Source: an uncultured Pelagibacteraceae bacterium
GTDB lineage: Bacteria; Pseudomonadota; Alphaproteobacteria; Pelagibacterales; Pelagibacteraceae
NCBI GenBank assembly: GCA_902611265.1
Contig: CACLYY010000006.1
Span: forward strand, 1 to 64,000
Direction of reading: 5' to 3'
Length of the DNA stretch: 64,000 nucleotides
Shown here: positions 52,453-61,052 of the stretch, piece after piece
Layout of the letters: each line of letters opens with the position of its first letter
Position numbering within the stretch: the first letter of the stretch is position 1
The notes under the pieces: model-generated
The model's database searches: none
Seen by the model: the letters and a program-made list of their open reading frames with translations, nothing else
What the model was told of the DNA's origin: nothing
Program-made: the position numbers and the translations under genes

Positions 52453-53889
52453 ATGAAGCTAAATTTAAATTTTGTAAATAAAGTCCCAAAAATCGCAAAG
52501 GATAACGAGATTATTCTATTAACTCAAAAAACTATAAAAAGTAAAGAGATTAGACAATTAACAAAATCAATTTTTAATAATAAACTTTTTTCTGAGGAAA
52601 ATTTTCTTGCAAAAGATTACAACAACAAAAGCTATGTATTCGTGAATTGTACAAAATCAAAAGTTTCCTTAGATTTTGAAAAACTTGGCTCAAAATTATT
52701 TGTTTTTTTAAAGGAAAATAAAAAAGAGAATTCATTTATAAATGTAGAAAATAATTCTTTTACTAATGTGCAATTAGAAAAGTTTCTTCATGGAGCACAA
52801 CTTAAGTCATATTATTTTAATCTTTATAAAACTGATAAGAAAAAAAATCTTAATATAAATTTAAGTGTTGTTGGGAGTAAAACTAAACGAAAAAATTTAT
52901 TAAGAAATAAATTAAATGCTCTTTTGGAAGGGGTTTTTCTAACTAGAGATTTGGTTTCTGAACCTGGTAATATTTTGCACCCAGATGAATATGCAAAGAG
53001 GATTGTTAAATTAAGAAAGTTTGGATTAAAGGTAACAGTATATGACCAGAAGAGATTAAAAAAATTAGGTTTTAACGCATTGCTTGGTGTCGGACAAGGA
53101 AGTATCAGAGGTTCTTATATGGTAACAATAGAGTGGAATGGAAACAAAAATAAATCAAAACCTTTAGCCTTCGTTGGAAAAGGTGTTTGTTTTGATACTG
53201 GCGGAATTTCACTCAAACCTGCAAAATTTATGGAAGATATGACATATGATATGGCGGGTTCAGCAACTGTAGTTGGTCTTATGAAAACTCTGGCTTTAAG
53301 GAAATCTAAAATTAATGCAGTTGGAGTTGTTGGATTAGTTGAAAATATGCCAGGAGCCAATGCACAAAGACCTGGAGATATTGTTAAATCTTATAGCGGA
53401 CAAACAATCGAAGTTTTAAATACAGATGCTGAAGGAAGACTAGTTTTAGCAGATGCACTTACATATACTGAAGAGAAATTTAAACCAAGTCTAATTATTG
53501 ACTTAGCAACATTAACTGGAGCAATAATTGTTGCGCTTGGATCTGAATATGCTGGGCTTTGGTCAAATAATAAAAAATTATCTAAACAACTTTTTGATGC
53601 TGGAGAGCATGTAGAAGAAAAAGTGTGGGAAATGCCGCTTCATGAGAATTATAACAAATTAATGAATTCAAATAATGCTGACATGCAAAATATTAATTAT
53701 GTTGGAGGAGCTGGATCAACAACTGCAGCTCAATTTTTACAAAGATTTATAATTAATAAAACACCTTGGGCGCACTTAGATATTGCTGGAATGGCTTTTT
53801 CTAAATATGCTGGAGCACTGAATTCTGGTGGGGCAACTGGATATGGTGTTAGATTATTAAACAAATTTATAGAGGAGAATTATGAGTAA
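52453..53889 (+). CDS. pepA: leucyl aminopeptidase (M17)
   Basis: Cytosolic two-metal exopeptidase that removes N-terminal residues. It has 478 residues from the ATG at 52453 (MKLNLNFVNKV). An in-frame ATG at 52315 lies inside lptF on the other strand and would add 46 non-homologous residues. The metal site is visible in GKGVCFDTGGISLKPAKFMEDM (core cited; K and D ligands), DMAGSA, and NTDAEGRLVLADAL. In several bacteria PepA also binds DNA for site-specific recombination. ndk follows with an 8-base overlap; holC, often found between them, is missing. Confidence 0.95.
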   Translation: MKLNLNFVNKVPKIAKDNEIILLTQKTIKSKEIRQLTKSIFNNKLFSEENFLAKDYNNKSYVFVNCTKSKVSLDFEKLGSKLFVFLKENKKENSFINVENNSFTNVQLEKFLHGAQLKSYYFNLYKTDKKKNLNINLSVVGSKTKRKNLLRNKLNALLEGVFLTRDLVSEPGNILHPDEYAKRIVKLRKFGLKVTVYDQKRLKKLGFNALLGVGQGSIRGSYMVTIEWNGNKNKSKPLAFVGKGVCFDTGGISLKPAKFMEDMTYDMAGSATVVGLMKTLALRKSKINAVGVVGLVENMPGANAQRPGDIVKSYSGQTIEVLNTDAEGRLVLADALTYTEEKFKPSLIIDLATLTGAIIVALGSEYAGLWSNNKKLSKQLFDAGEHVEEKVWEMPLHENYNKLMNSNNADMQNINYVGGAGSTTAAQFLQRFIINKTPWAHLDIAGMAFSKYAGALNSGGATGYGVRLLNKFIEENYE

Positions 53890-54292
53890 TATTGAACAAA
53901 CATTATCAATAATTAAGCCAGATGCTGTTGAAAGAAATTTGCAAGATCAGATTAAAAATGAATTTAAAAATAATGGATTTAAAATTTTAAAGGAAAAAAA
54001 AATTCATATTTCTAAAGAAGAAGCTGAAAAGTTTTATAAAGTTCATGAGTCTAAACCATTTTATAATGATTTGTGTGCTTACTTATCTTCTGGACCAATA
54101 GTTGTAATGAATCTTCAAAAAGACAATGCAGTTCTAGAAAATAGAAAATTGATGGGAGCAACTAACCCTAAAGATGCAGAAGAAGGAACGCTTCGAAAAA
54201 AATATGGTATTTCAATTGATAAAAATTCTGTACATGGATCAGATAGTATTGAAAATGCTAAAATCGAGTTAGATTTTTTTTTTAAAGATTAG
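53882..54292 (+). CDS. ndk: nucleoside diphosphate kinase
   Basis: Equalises nucleoside triphosphate pools. It has 136 residues. It starts NIEQTLSIIKPDAVERN, and the phosphorylated histidine is H118 in NSVHGSDS. The ATG is preceded by GAGGAG inside the end of pepA and overlaps it by 8 bases, so the two are coupled. Its 3' end overlaps the convergent purN by 11 bases. Confidence 0.97.
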   Translation: MSNIEQTLSIIKPDAVERNLQDQIKNEFKNNGFKILKEKKIHISKEEAEKFYKVHESKPFYNDLCAYLSSGPIVVMNLQKDNAVLENRKLMGATNPKDAEEGTLRKKYGISIDKNSVHGSDSIENAKIELDFFFKD

Positions 54293-54854
54293 TTAAAAAT
54301 TTATCAACAGCTTTTGGATAAATTTCATGTTCAATTTTTAGCACTTTTTTTTCTAAACTTCTTACGTTATCTGATTTTAAGATTTTCACCTTCTTTTGTA
54401 AAATAACTTTACCTGAATCTAATTTTTCTGTTACTTTATGAATTGATGCTCCTGCGAATCTATCCTTATTTTTAATTGCTCTCTCATGTGTATTTAACCC
54501 TTTATACTTTGGTAAAAGTGATGGATGAATATTTAATATTGGTTTAGAAAATTTTTTTATAAAATTACCTGACAAGATTTTCATAAATCCAGCCAAACAA
54601 ATTAAATCTATATTAAATTTCTCAAGTAACATAAGTGATTTATTTTCAAAATTTGATTTATTTTTATTTCCATAAACTTTTATTTTAGATCTAGATGCAT
54701 ATTTTAGCCCCTCAGCATCTGGATTGTTTGAAATAACTAATATAATTTTAATTAAAGAATTCTTTTTTTTTGAGTATTTTATTAATGATTTTAAGTTACT
54801 ACCTCTACCACTAATAAAGACAGCAGTTTTTTTTTTACCAAGATATTTTTCCAC
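54282..54854 (-). CDS. purN: phosphoribosylglycinamide formyltransferase
   Basis: Transfers formyl from 10-formyl-THF in the third step of purine synthesis. It has 190 residues. It has FISGRGSNLKSLI (13-25), the catalytic Asn and His in LNIHPSLLPKYKG (about 107-119), and the Asp in EKLDSGKVI (about 141-149). The use of formyl-folate fits C1 metabolism elsewhere in the window. It overlaps purM by 20 bases. Confidence 0.96.
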   Translation of the reverse strand: MEKYLGKKKTAVFISGRGSNLKSLIKYSKKKNSLIKIILVISNNPDAEGLKYASRSKIKVYGNKNKSNFENKSLMLLEKFNIDLICLAGFMKILSGNFIKKFSKPILNIHPSLLPKYKGLNTHERAIKNKDRFAGASIHKVTEKLDSGKVILQKKVKILKSDNVRSLEKKVLKIEHEIYPKAVDKFLTNL

Positions 54855-55857
54855 TTAATTTTACTTTTTTTGAATTTTTAACTATTTTTCCAATTATATA
54901 AGGTTTAAATTTTTTTCCAAAATATTTACTTACTAAATTTAAATTTTTAGGATTAGCCACTAAACAAAAACCTACACCACAATTAAAGGTCTTTAACATT
55001 TCTTTCTCACTTACACCCATTTTATACAACCATCTAAAAATTTTTAATGTTTTGACTCTATTAAGATCTATTTCAGCACATAAATTTTTTGGTATTATTC
55101 TTTGAATATTATCCACTAGACCTCCACCAGTTATGTTTGCACACCCATTTATTAAATTCTTTTCATTTATAAGAGATAACTCTTTTACATAAATTTTAGT
55201 TGGTCTAATTAATTCTTCTTTGAGAAATTTGCTTGTTTTTAAATTTATTTTTTTCTTTTTTAAAAGATATCTCACCAAGGAATAACCGTTAGAATGAAGT
55301 CCATTAGAAGGTACAGATAAAATAAGATCATTATTTCTAATTTTTTTATTAAGTATTTTTTTCTTTTCAACAAGACCAACAGCAAAACCTGCTATATCAA
55401 ATTTACCTTTAGTATATGTTCCTGGCATTTCAGCAGTTTCTCCACCAACTAATTTGCAACCAGCAATATCACATCCCTTAACAATTCCTCTAACTAAATG
55501 TTTTAATTTTTTCAAATCAATTTTGCTAATAGAAATGTAGTCTAGGAATAAATAAGGCTTTGCTCCTTGAACGACCAAATCATTTACACACATCGCAACA
55601 AGATCTATTCCAATTGTATCAAATTTATTTAGATCATTTGCAATCTCAATTTTTGTTCCAACTCCATCAGTGCTAGTAACAATGTGAGGGTCTTTTAGTT
55701 GTCTAGGTATTTGAGAGATTGCTCCAAAGCCCCCTATATTCTTAAAATCACCACTTTTGCTTGATTTTCTTGCTAGTGAACTTATGAACTTAACAAAACT
55801 ATCTGCTTTTGGAATATTAACTCCGCTCTTACTGTATGTTAATTTATTTGATGCCAT
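54835..55857 (-). CDS. purM: phosphoribosylformylglycinamidine cyclo-ligase
   Basis: ATP-dependent closure of the imidazole ring (AIR synthetase), 340 residues. Family sequences are the N-terminal YSKSGVNIPKADSFV, TSTDGVGTKIEIA (about 58-70), VGGETAEMPGTY (about 136-147) and NITGGGLVDNI (about 241-251). It is divergent from the DUF2066 gene and translationally coupled to purN. The purMN/DUF2066/hdaA order is common in alphaproteobacteria. Confidence 0.96.
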   Translation of the reverse strand: MASNKLTYSKSGVNIPKADSFVKFISSLARKSSKSGDFKNIGGFGAISQIPRQLKDPHIVTSTDGVGTKIEIANDLNKFDTIGIDLVAMCVNDLVVQGAKPYLFLDYISISKIDLKKLKHLVRGIVKGCDIAGCKLVGGETAEMPGTYTKGKFDIAGFAVGLVEKKKILNKKIRNNDLILSVPSNGLHSNGYSLVRYLLKKKKINLKTSKFLKEELIRPTKIYVKELSLINEKNLINGCANITGGGLVDNIQRIIPKNLCAEIDLNRVKTLKIFRWLYKMGVSEKEMLKTFNCGVGFCLVANPKNLNLVSKYFGKKFKPYIIGKIVKNSKKVKLSGKISW

Positions 55858-55868
55858 ATAACAAAGTT

Positions 55869-56945
55869 ATGTATTTTTTTAAAAAAAATATATCAAATTG
55901 TTTATATATATTTTTCATATTTTTAACCTTTAATTTTATAGAGTTTTCCACAAAAGAAGTGCTTGCTAAAACTTTTGTTGTTTCAAAAATTGAAGTTGAG
56001 GAAAAATATAATCTTAGTTTTAATAAACTAAAAGTTATGGATAGAGGCTTTAAAAAAGCATTTCAAGATATCTCTCAAATGGTACTTGAGAGAAAAGATC
56101 TTGATAAAATTAAAAATACAACAATAAACGATATAAAAAAATTAATCGAAAACTTTTCAATATTAGATGAAAAATTCATAAACCAAAAATATAAAAGTAT
56201 TATGGAGGTAGAATTTAATAGAAAAAAATTAATTAAATTCCTAGATTCTAAAAATATAACAATTTCATTACCAAAAAAAATTAACGTTTTGTTTATACCA
56301 GTTATGATTGATTTAGAAACAAATAATTTTAACTATTTAAATGAAAATATTTTTGCAGAAAATTGGGAAAGTATTGAAAAAAATTATTTTCAAATTTCTT
56401 ATATTATGCCAAATGAGGATGCAGAGGATTATCTAAGTATAAAAAATAACTTAGACGATATTGAAAATTACAATTTCAAAAAAATATTGAATAAATATTA
56501 TTCTGAAAACTTTATAATAATGATAATTTTCAAAAATAAAAATAATATTAAATTTTATTCAAAAATAAATTTTGATGATAAGTTTGAAATATTAAGTAAA
56601 AATTTTAAAGATAAAAATATAGATAATCAAACAGACTTAAATTCAATGATAATTAATATCAAAAACGAATATGAAGATAATTGGAAATCTATTAATAAAA
56701 TGAGTCCATCTACATCTGTCCCAATCCGATTGTCATTAGAGTCAAACAATACAAAAAAATCATTAAAATTAGAAAATGCTTTGAGTAATTTAGATTTTGT
56801 AAATAGCTATAATATTGAAAAGTTTGGTAGTAAAATGATTATATATAAAGTTAATTACAGCAGTAGTCCGAAAAGATTTTTAAAAGATATTTTATCTTAC
56901 GATATAAGTATTGACACATCCTCAAGCAACTGGAAAATAAAATGA
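55869..56945 (+). CDS. DUF2066 exported protein
   Basis: A 358-residue protein assigned to DUF2066 from its position between purM and hdaA and from the early VSKIEVEEKYN then KAFQDISQMVLERKD sequences. The ATG at 55869 gives a signal peptide (YFFKKNISNCLYIFFIFLTF, then a cleavage near VLA|K); earlier in-frame ATGs at 55836 and 55851 would lie across the purM start and are less likely. The function of DUF2066 is unknown. It overlaps hdaA by 4 bases. The protein is very rich in Lys, Asn and Ile, reflecting base composition. Confidence 0.72.
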   Translation: MYFFKKNISNCLYIFFIFLTFNFIEFSTKEVLAKTFVVSKIEVEEKYNLSFNKLKVMDRGFKKAFQDISQMVLERKDLDKIKNTTINDIKKLIENFSILDEKFINQKYKSIMEVEFNRKKLIKFLDSKNITISLPKKINVLFIPVMIDLETNNFNYLNENIFAENWESIEKNYFQISYIMPNEDAEDYLSIKNNLDDIENYNFKKILNKYYSENFIIMIIFKNKNNIKFYSKINFDDKFEILSKNFKDKNIDNQTDLNSMIINIKNEYEDNWKSINKMSPSTSVPIRLSLESNNTKKSLKLENALSNLDFVNSYNIEKFGSKMIIYKVNYSSSPKRFLKDILSYDISIDTSSSNWKIK

Positions 56946-57607
56946 GTTATTTAAATCAATTACTTCTAGACTTTGATTATAAAACTAATTTTAATGAACA
57001 TGATTTTTATTTATCGAAAAGTAATTTGAACGCATTCAATTTGATTTATAGGTGGCCAGACTGGGATAAAAAAATATTAAATATATCAGGTGAAAAATTC
57101 TCTGGAAAAAGTCATCTAGCAAACATCTTTAAATTAAAATCTAAAGCATTTTTAATTAAGGGAAGTGAGATTGATAACTCAATCTTTAAAAGCATTAAAT
57201 TACATGAAAGTATAATTATTGATGATTTTGAAGAGTGTAACGAGGAGGAAATACTTTATTCAATTTTTAATCTAATAGATCAAGATAATAAGTATTTGTT
57301 GATAAATTCATTAAATCCAATAAATGAAATTAAATACAAACTGCCTGATTTAACCTCAAGATCAAAAAATTGTCTTTACGCTGTAATTGAAAATCCAGAT
57401 GATGAATTACTTTTTGCTATAATTTTAAAGAATTTTTCTGACCGCCAGATTAAAATTGAAAAAAAAATAATAAATTTCATAATTAGTAGAATTGATAGAT
57501 CTTATAGAAAAATTGAAGAATTTATATATAAGATTGACGAATTAAGTTTAAAAAAAAAAAAACCGATTAATTTAAAAACCATAAAAGAGATTTTGGAAAT
57601 TGAATAA
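56942..57607 (+). CDS. hdaA: DnaA-related regulatory AAA protein (HdaA/Hda)
   Basis: DnaA-like protein that in Caulobacter and E. coli helps the beta clamp convert DnaA-ATP to DnaA-ADP after initiation. It has 221 residues. A short N-terminal clamp-binding-like segment (NQLLLDF, near residue 5) is followed by the Walker A motif GEKFSGKSHLANIF (about 51-64), and Walker B as SIIIDDFEEC (about 92-101). The DNA-binding domain of DnaA is absent, as expected. The 3' end overlaps the aspS TTG start. Confidence 0.87.
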   Translation: MSYLNQLLLDFDYKTNFNEHDFYLSKSNLNAFNLIYRWPDWDKKILNISGEKFSGKSHLANIFKLKSKAFLIKGSEIDNSIFKSIKLHESIIIDDFEECNEEEILYSIFNLIDQDNKYLLINSLNPINEIKYKLPDLTSRSKNCLYAVIENPDDELLFAIILKNFSDRQIKIEKKIINFIISRIDRSYRKIEEFIYKIDELSLKKKKPINLKTIKEILEIE

Positions 57608-59384
57608 ATATAGAACTCATACCTGTGGGGAATTAACCAAGTTAGACAAAGAAAAGGAAATTTCTTTATCTGGCTGGATTAACAAAAAAAGAGATCATGG
57701 AAATCTTTTATTTATAGATCTAAGAGATAATTTTGGAATTACCCAGTGCGTTATAGACAAAAGTAATGAAATTTTTAAGAAACTCGAAAAACTTTCTTTG
57801 GAAACAGTAATTAAAATTACAGGAATGGTTATTGAGAGATCAAATGAAACAATAAATAAAAATATTTCTACTGGCGAAATAGAAGTCAAAATTAATAATA
57901 TTGATATTCTTGGGGAAACTAAAGAATTGCCACTGCCAGTTTTTTCAGATCAAGAATATGCTGAGGAAATAAGACTTAAGTATAGATTTTTAGATTTAAG
58001 AAGAAAAAAAATACATCAAAATATTATTTTAAGATCAAAAGTAATCTCATTTATTAGAAACGAAATGCAAAAACTCGGTTTTTTAGAATTTCAAACTCCT
58101 ATATTAACTTCATCTAGCCCAGAAGGAGCCAGAGATTTTCTTGTACCTAGCAGATTAAATCCTGGAAAATTTTATGCCTTACCACAAGCTCCTCAACAAT
58201 TTAAGCAATTAATAATGGTTTCTGGGTTTGATAAATATTTTCAAATAGCGCCTTGTTTTAGAGACGAGGATGCCAGAGCAGATAGAAGTCCTGGAGAATT
58301 TTATCAATTAGATGTTGAAATGTCTTTTGTTGAACAAGAGGATATCTTTGGAGTAATTGAAACTTTATTTATAAAATTATTTAATACATTCAGTAATAAA
58401 AAAATTCTTCATGAAAAGTTTCCAAGGATCACTTATGAAGATGCAATGCTTAAATATGGTTCAGATAAACCAGATTTAAGAAATCCTCTAGAAATTACAG
58501 ATTTAACAATTATTTTTGATAGAGAAGATGTGAAATTTGATATTTTTAAAAAGTTAGTCAAAAGTGGTTCACTAGTCAGAGCGTTAGTTACCAAAAATAC
58601 AAAGGATAAACCAAGAAGTTTCTTTGATGGTATTGATAAATGGGCAAAAGAGCAAGGTTCCTCTGGTTTAGCTTATTTTACATTAGAAAAAGATGAAAAA
58701 ATTAACGCCAAAGGACCAATTGGAAAATTTTTTTCGGAGAATGCATTATTAGAAATCATGAAACTAACAAATGCAAATATAGGTGATACAGTATTTCTTT
58801 CTTGTGGAAAAAAAATTGATGTCGAAAAAATATTAAGTGTTGCAAGGAATAAAATAGCTCAGGATTTAAATTTAATTGATAATGATTGTTTTTCTTTTTG
58901 TTGGGTAGTTGATTATCCAATGTATGAGGTTGATGAAATAACTAAAAAAATCAAATTTAGTCACAACCCATTTTCAATGCCTCAAGGTGATTTAAAAAAA
59001 TTGAATTTATCTAACCCTTTAGATCTTAAAGCATACCAATATGATATTGTATGTAATGGAATAGAGTTGTCATCGGGCGCTATAAGAAATCATATTCCTG
59101 AATTAATGTATAAACTATTTGAAGTTGCTGGCTATTCAAAAAATGAAGTAAATAAAAAATTTAGTGGAATGATAAATGCCTTAAGTTACGGAGCACCACC
59201 CCATGGAGGAATAGCTCCAGGAATTGATAGAATTGTTATGCTTTTGGCAAATGAAAAAAACATAAGAGAAGTTACTATGTTCCCAATGAACCAAAATGCT
59301 CAAGATTTAATGATGAATGCTCCATCTGAAATTTCAGATGATCAACTTAAAGAATTAAATTTAAATATTAAAAAGAAAATATAA
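57600..59384 (+). CDS. aspS: aspartyl-tRNA synthetase
   Basis: Class II synthetase of the bacterial type, 594 residues. It has an N-terminal OB-fold anticodon domain (YRTHTCGELTKLD, then GWINKKRDHGNLLFIDLRD), motif 2 in FRDEDARADRSPGEFYQLDVEMSF (core cited), a bacterial GAD insertion, and motif 3 in YGAPPHGGIAPGIDRIVMLL. The start is a TTG overlapping hdaA by 8 bases; no ATG is available in frame before the domain. Alphaproteobacterial AspRS often also charges tRNA-Asn; whether this one does depends on gatCAB, not in the window. Confidence 0.96.
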   Translation: MNKYRTHTCGELTKLDKEKEISLSGWINKKRDHGNLLFIDLRDNFGITQCVIDKSNEIFKKLEKLSLETVIKITGMVIERSNETINKNISTGEIEVKINNIDILGETKELPLPVFSDQEYAEEIRLKYRFLDLRRKKIHQNIILRSKVISFIRNEMQKLGFLEFQTPILTSSSPEGARDFLVPSRLNPGKFYALPQAPQQFKQLIMVSGFDKYFQIAPCFRDEDARADRSPGEFYQLDVEMSFVEQEDIFGVIETLFIKLFNTFSNKKILHEKFPRITYEDAMLKYGSDKPDLRNPLEITDLTIIFDREDVKFDIFKKLVKSGSLVRALVTKNTKDKPRSFFDGIDKWAKEQGSSGLAYFTLEKDEKINAKGPIGKFFSENALLEIMKLTNANIGDTVFLSCGKKIDVEKILSVARNKIAQDLNLIDNDCFSFCWVVDYPMYEVDEITKKIKFSHNPFSMPQGDLKKLNLSNPLDLKAYQYDIVCNGIELSSGAIRNHIPELMYKLFEVAGYSKNEVNKKFSGMINALSYGAPPHGGIAPGIDRIVMLLANEKNIREVTMFPMNQNAQDLMMNAPSEISDDQLKELNLNIKKKI

Positions 59385-60209
59385 TTATTTTTTCCCTTTA
59401 AGATTTATTTTTATATCTGACAGATCTACTAATTTCTTTTTATAATTGCTTCTAACAAAACCTTTGCTTGTAATATCTTTTACTAATTTTAAAAATTGAG
59501 TTTTATCCTCGCTATTTTCATCTGTTATGGTTTCATCCAAGTTATCAGATCCTCCTATAGAAGGAGTATGGGCAAGATCTTCTCTGTTAAGATATGATAT
59601 CGCCAATTCTCTGAATATATAGTCAAGAATTGATGTTGCACTTAATATTCTGTCATTTCCAAACACCTTACCTGATGGTTCAAATTTTGTATCAACAAAG
59701 GCATTTACAAACTCATCCAAAGGAACTCCGTATTGCAATCCAAGCGAAACAGCTATAGCAAAGTTATTCATTGTTGCTTTTACTAGCTCACCTTCCTTAC
59801 TTGTATCAATAAATATTTCTCCTATTTTGCCGTCTTCATATTCACCAGTATGCAGGTATACTTTATGATCTCCAATCGATGCTTTTTGAATATATCCTTT
59901 TCTTCTATCTGGCATACTAAATCTTCTACCATTAGTATCTTTAATATTTTTACTAAACATTTCTTGGTTAATCTTAAGATTATTTTTTTGCTCAGGTTGA
60001 GGAAGCTCTTTTTCAACAACATTTATGTTGTTTTTTTCAATTTTTTCTAAATTTTTAGTTTTTCTGTTATCTAGTTTAACATCTAATATTTCAAATTTTC
60101 CGTCATCCCTTTTCTCTATATTTTGTATATTTTTCTCATCAATATCATCGAGAAAATGACTTACTTTAAAACTACAAGTGTAATATGTTTCTACTAAATA
60201 TTTTGCCAT
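59385..60209 (-). CDS. stand-alone C-terminal-type domain of B12-dependent ribonucleotide reductase (NrdJ)
   Basis: A 274-residue protein. Residues 97-215 match by eye the C-terminal region of class II ribonucleotide reductase: [57 protein letters not shown] and [15 protein letters not shown] (each a core). The catalytic barrel, radical and B12 sites are absent, so it cannot reduce ribonucleotides alone. Residues 1-50 ([19 protein letters not shown]) form a separate N-terminal piece. It could be an accessory or regulatory subunit, or a relic kept for another reason. It converges on aspS with no gap. Confidence 0.77.
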   Translation of the reverse strand: MAKYLVETYYTCSFKVSHFLDDIDEKNIQNIEKRDDGKFEILDVKLDNRKTKNLEKIEKNNINVVEKELPQPEQKNNLKINQEMFSKNIKDTNGRRFSMPDRRKGYIQKASIGDHKVYLHTGEYEDGKIGEIFIDTSKEGELVKATMNNFAIAVSLGLQYGVPLDEFVNAFVDTKFEPSGKVFGNDRILSATSILDYIFRELAISYLNREDLAHTPSIGGSDNLDETITDENSEDKTQFLKLVKDITSKGFVRSNYKKKLVDLSDIKINLKGKK

Positions 60210-60325
60210 TTAATTTCCTTATTTATTTATAAAATTGAATCTTAAAGATATAAGGTATATAGAAATTTAAAATTTTAGTCTAATTTAATTTTTACAATTT
60301 TAAATTGAAAAAAAAATAAACTTTT

Positions 60326-60685
60326 ATGTTGACAGTATTAAAACAAATTTTTACCTGGTGGAATCAGCAGACGCTTGGAACAAGATTGCAAATATTTTTT
60401 TCAGGTAAACTAGTTGGGGAAGATAAAAATGGAAATAAATATTATGAGAGTAAATCAGGAAGAAGATGGGTAATTTATAATGGTGAAGTTGAAGCATCAA
60501 AAATACCTAATGAGTGGTATTCGTGGATGCATCATCTGAATAATAAAATTCAAAATGATCACGAATTAAAAAAATATAATTGGCAAAAAGAACATCTGCC
60601 AAATCAATCAGGTTCAAATAATTCTTACCATCCCAAAAAGTATAACAATGTTATCAAAAAAAAATATAAAAGCTGGAAGAATTAA
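60326..60685 (+). CDS. NDUFA12-like accessory subunit of respiratory complex I
   Basis: A 119-residue homologue of the mitochondrial 17.2-kDa subunit, found in alphaproteobacterial complex I. Typical parts are GTRLQIFFSGKLVGEDKNGNKYYES (core cited), RRWVIYNGEVEASKIPNEWYSWMHH and the terminal HPKKYNNV. It has no membrane helix and should sit on the matrix-side arm. Core nuo genes are not in this window, as is usual for this gene. The next gene overlaps it by 38 bases. The 116-base gap upstream holds the divergent promoters. Confidence 0.92.
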   Translation: MLTVLKQIFTWWNQQTLGTRLQIFFSGKLVGEDKNGNKYYESKSGRRWVIYNGEVEASKIPNEWYSWMHHLNNKIQNDHELKKYNWQKEHLPNQSGSNNSYHPKKYNNVIKKKYKSWKN

Positions 60686-61052
60686 ATATTTAATTTTTAC
60701 AACTTTTTTTATTTTTGTAGCTAAGAATCTATTTGCAGAAAATTTGCCAAAAAGTGAAAAAATTGTAGAGTTAAGCATTCTTGACAAAGTTAGTTCAAAA
60801 AATACAAATATAATAGTTAAAATAGGGGAAGAGTACCCATTTCAAAACTTAAATATTAAAGTTTTAAAATGTTACAATTCTAAATTTGACGATGATCCAG
60901 AGGTAACTGCTTTTTTACAAGTTACAGATAAAACAATTATAAATAAGAATAAGGTATTTGTTTTTAATGACTGGACATTTGCCTCTAGCCCATCAATAAG
61001 TCCATTTGATCACCCTGTCTATGATGTCTGGCTAAAAAAATGTTATAGCTAA
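60648..61052 (+). CDS. DUF2155 exported protein
   Basis: A 134-residue periplasmic protein with a signal peptide (KYLIFTTFFIFVAKNLFA|EN) and the DUF2155 body: KIVELSILDKVSSKNTNI, then FQNLNIKVLKCY, then the C-terminal FNDWTFASSPSISPFDHPVYDVWLKKC (cores cited). Two cysteines (near 83 and 132) may pair. Function is unknown, but the gene follows NDUFA12 in many alphaproteobacteria. The start overlaps NDUFA12 by 38 bases, longer than usual. It converges on accC. Confidence 0.9.
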   Translation: MLSKKNIKAGRIKYLIFTTFFIFVAKNLFAENLPKSEKIVELSILDKVSSKNTNIIVKIGEEYPFQNLNIKVLKCYNSKFDDDPEVTAFLQVTDKTIINKNKVFVFNDWTFASSPSISPFDHPVYDVWLKKCYS

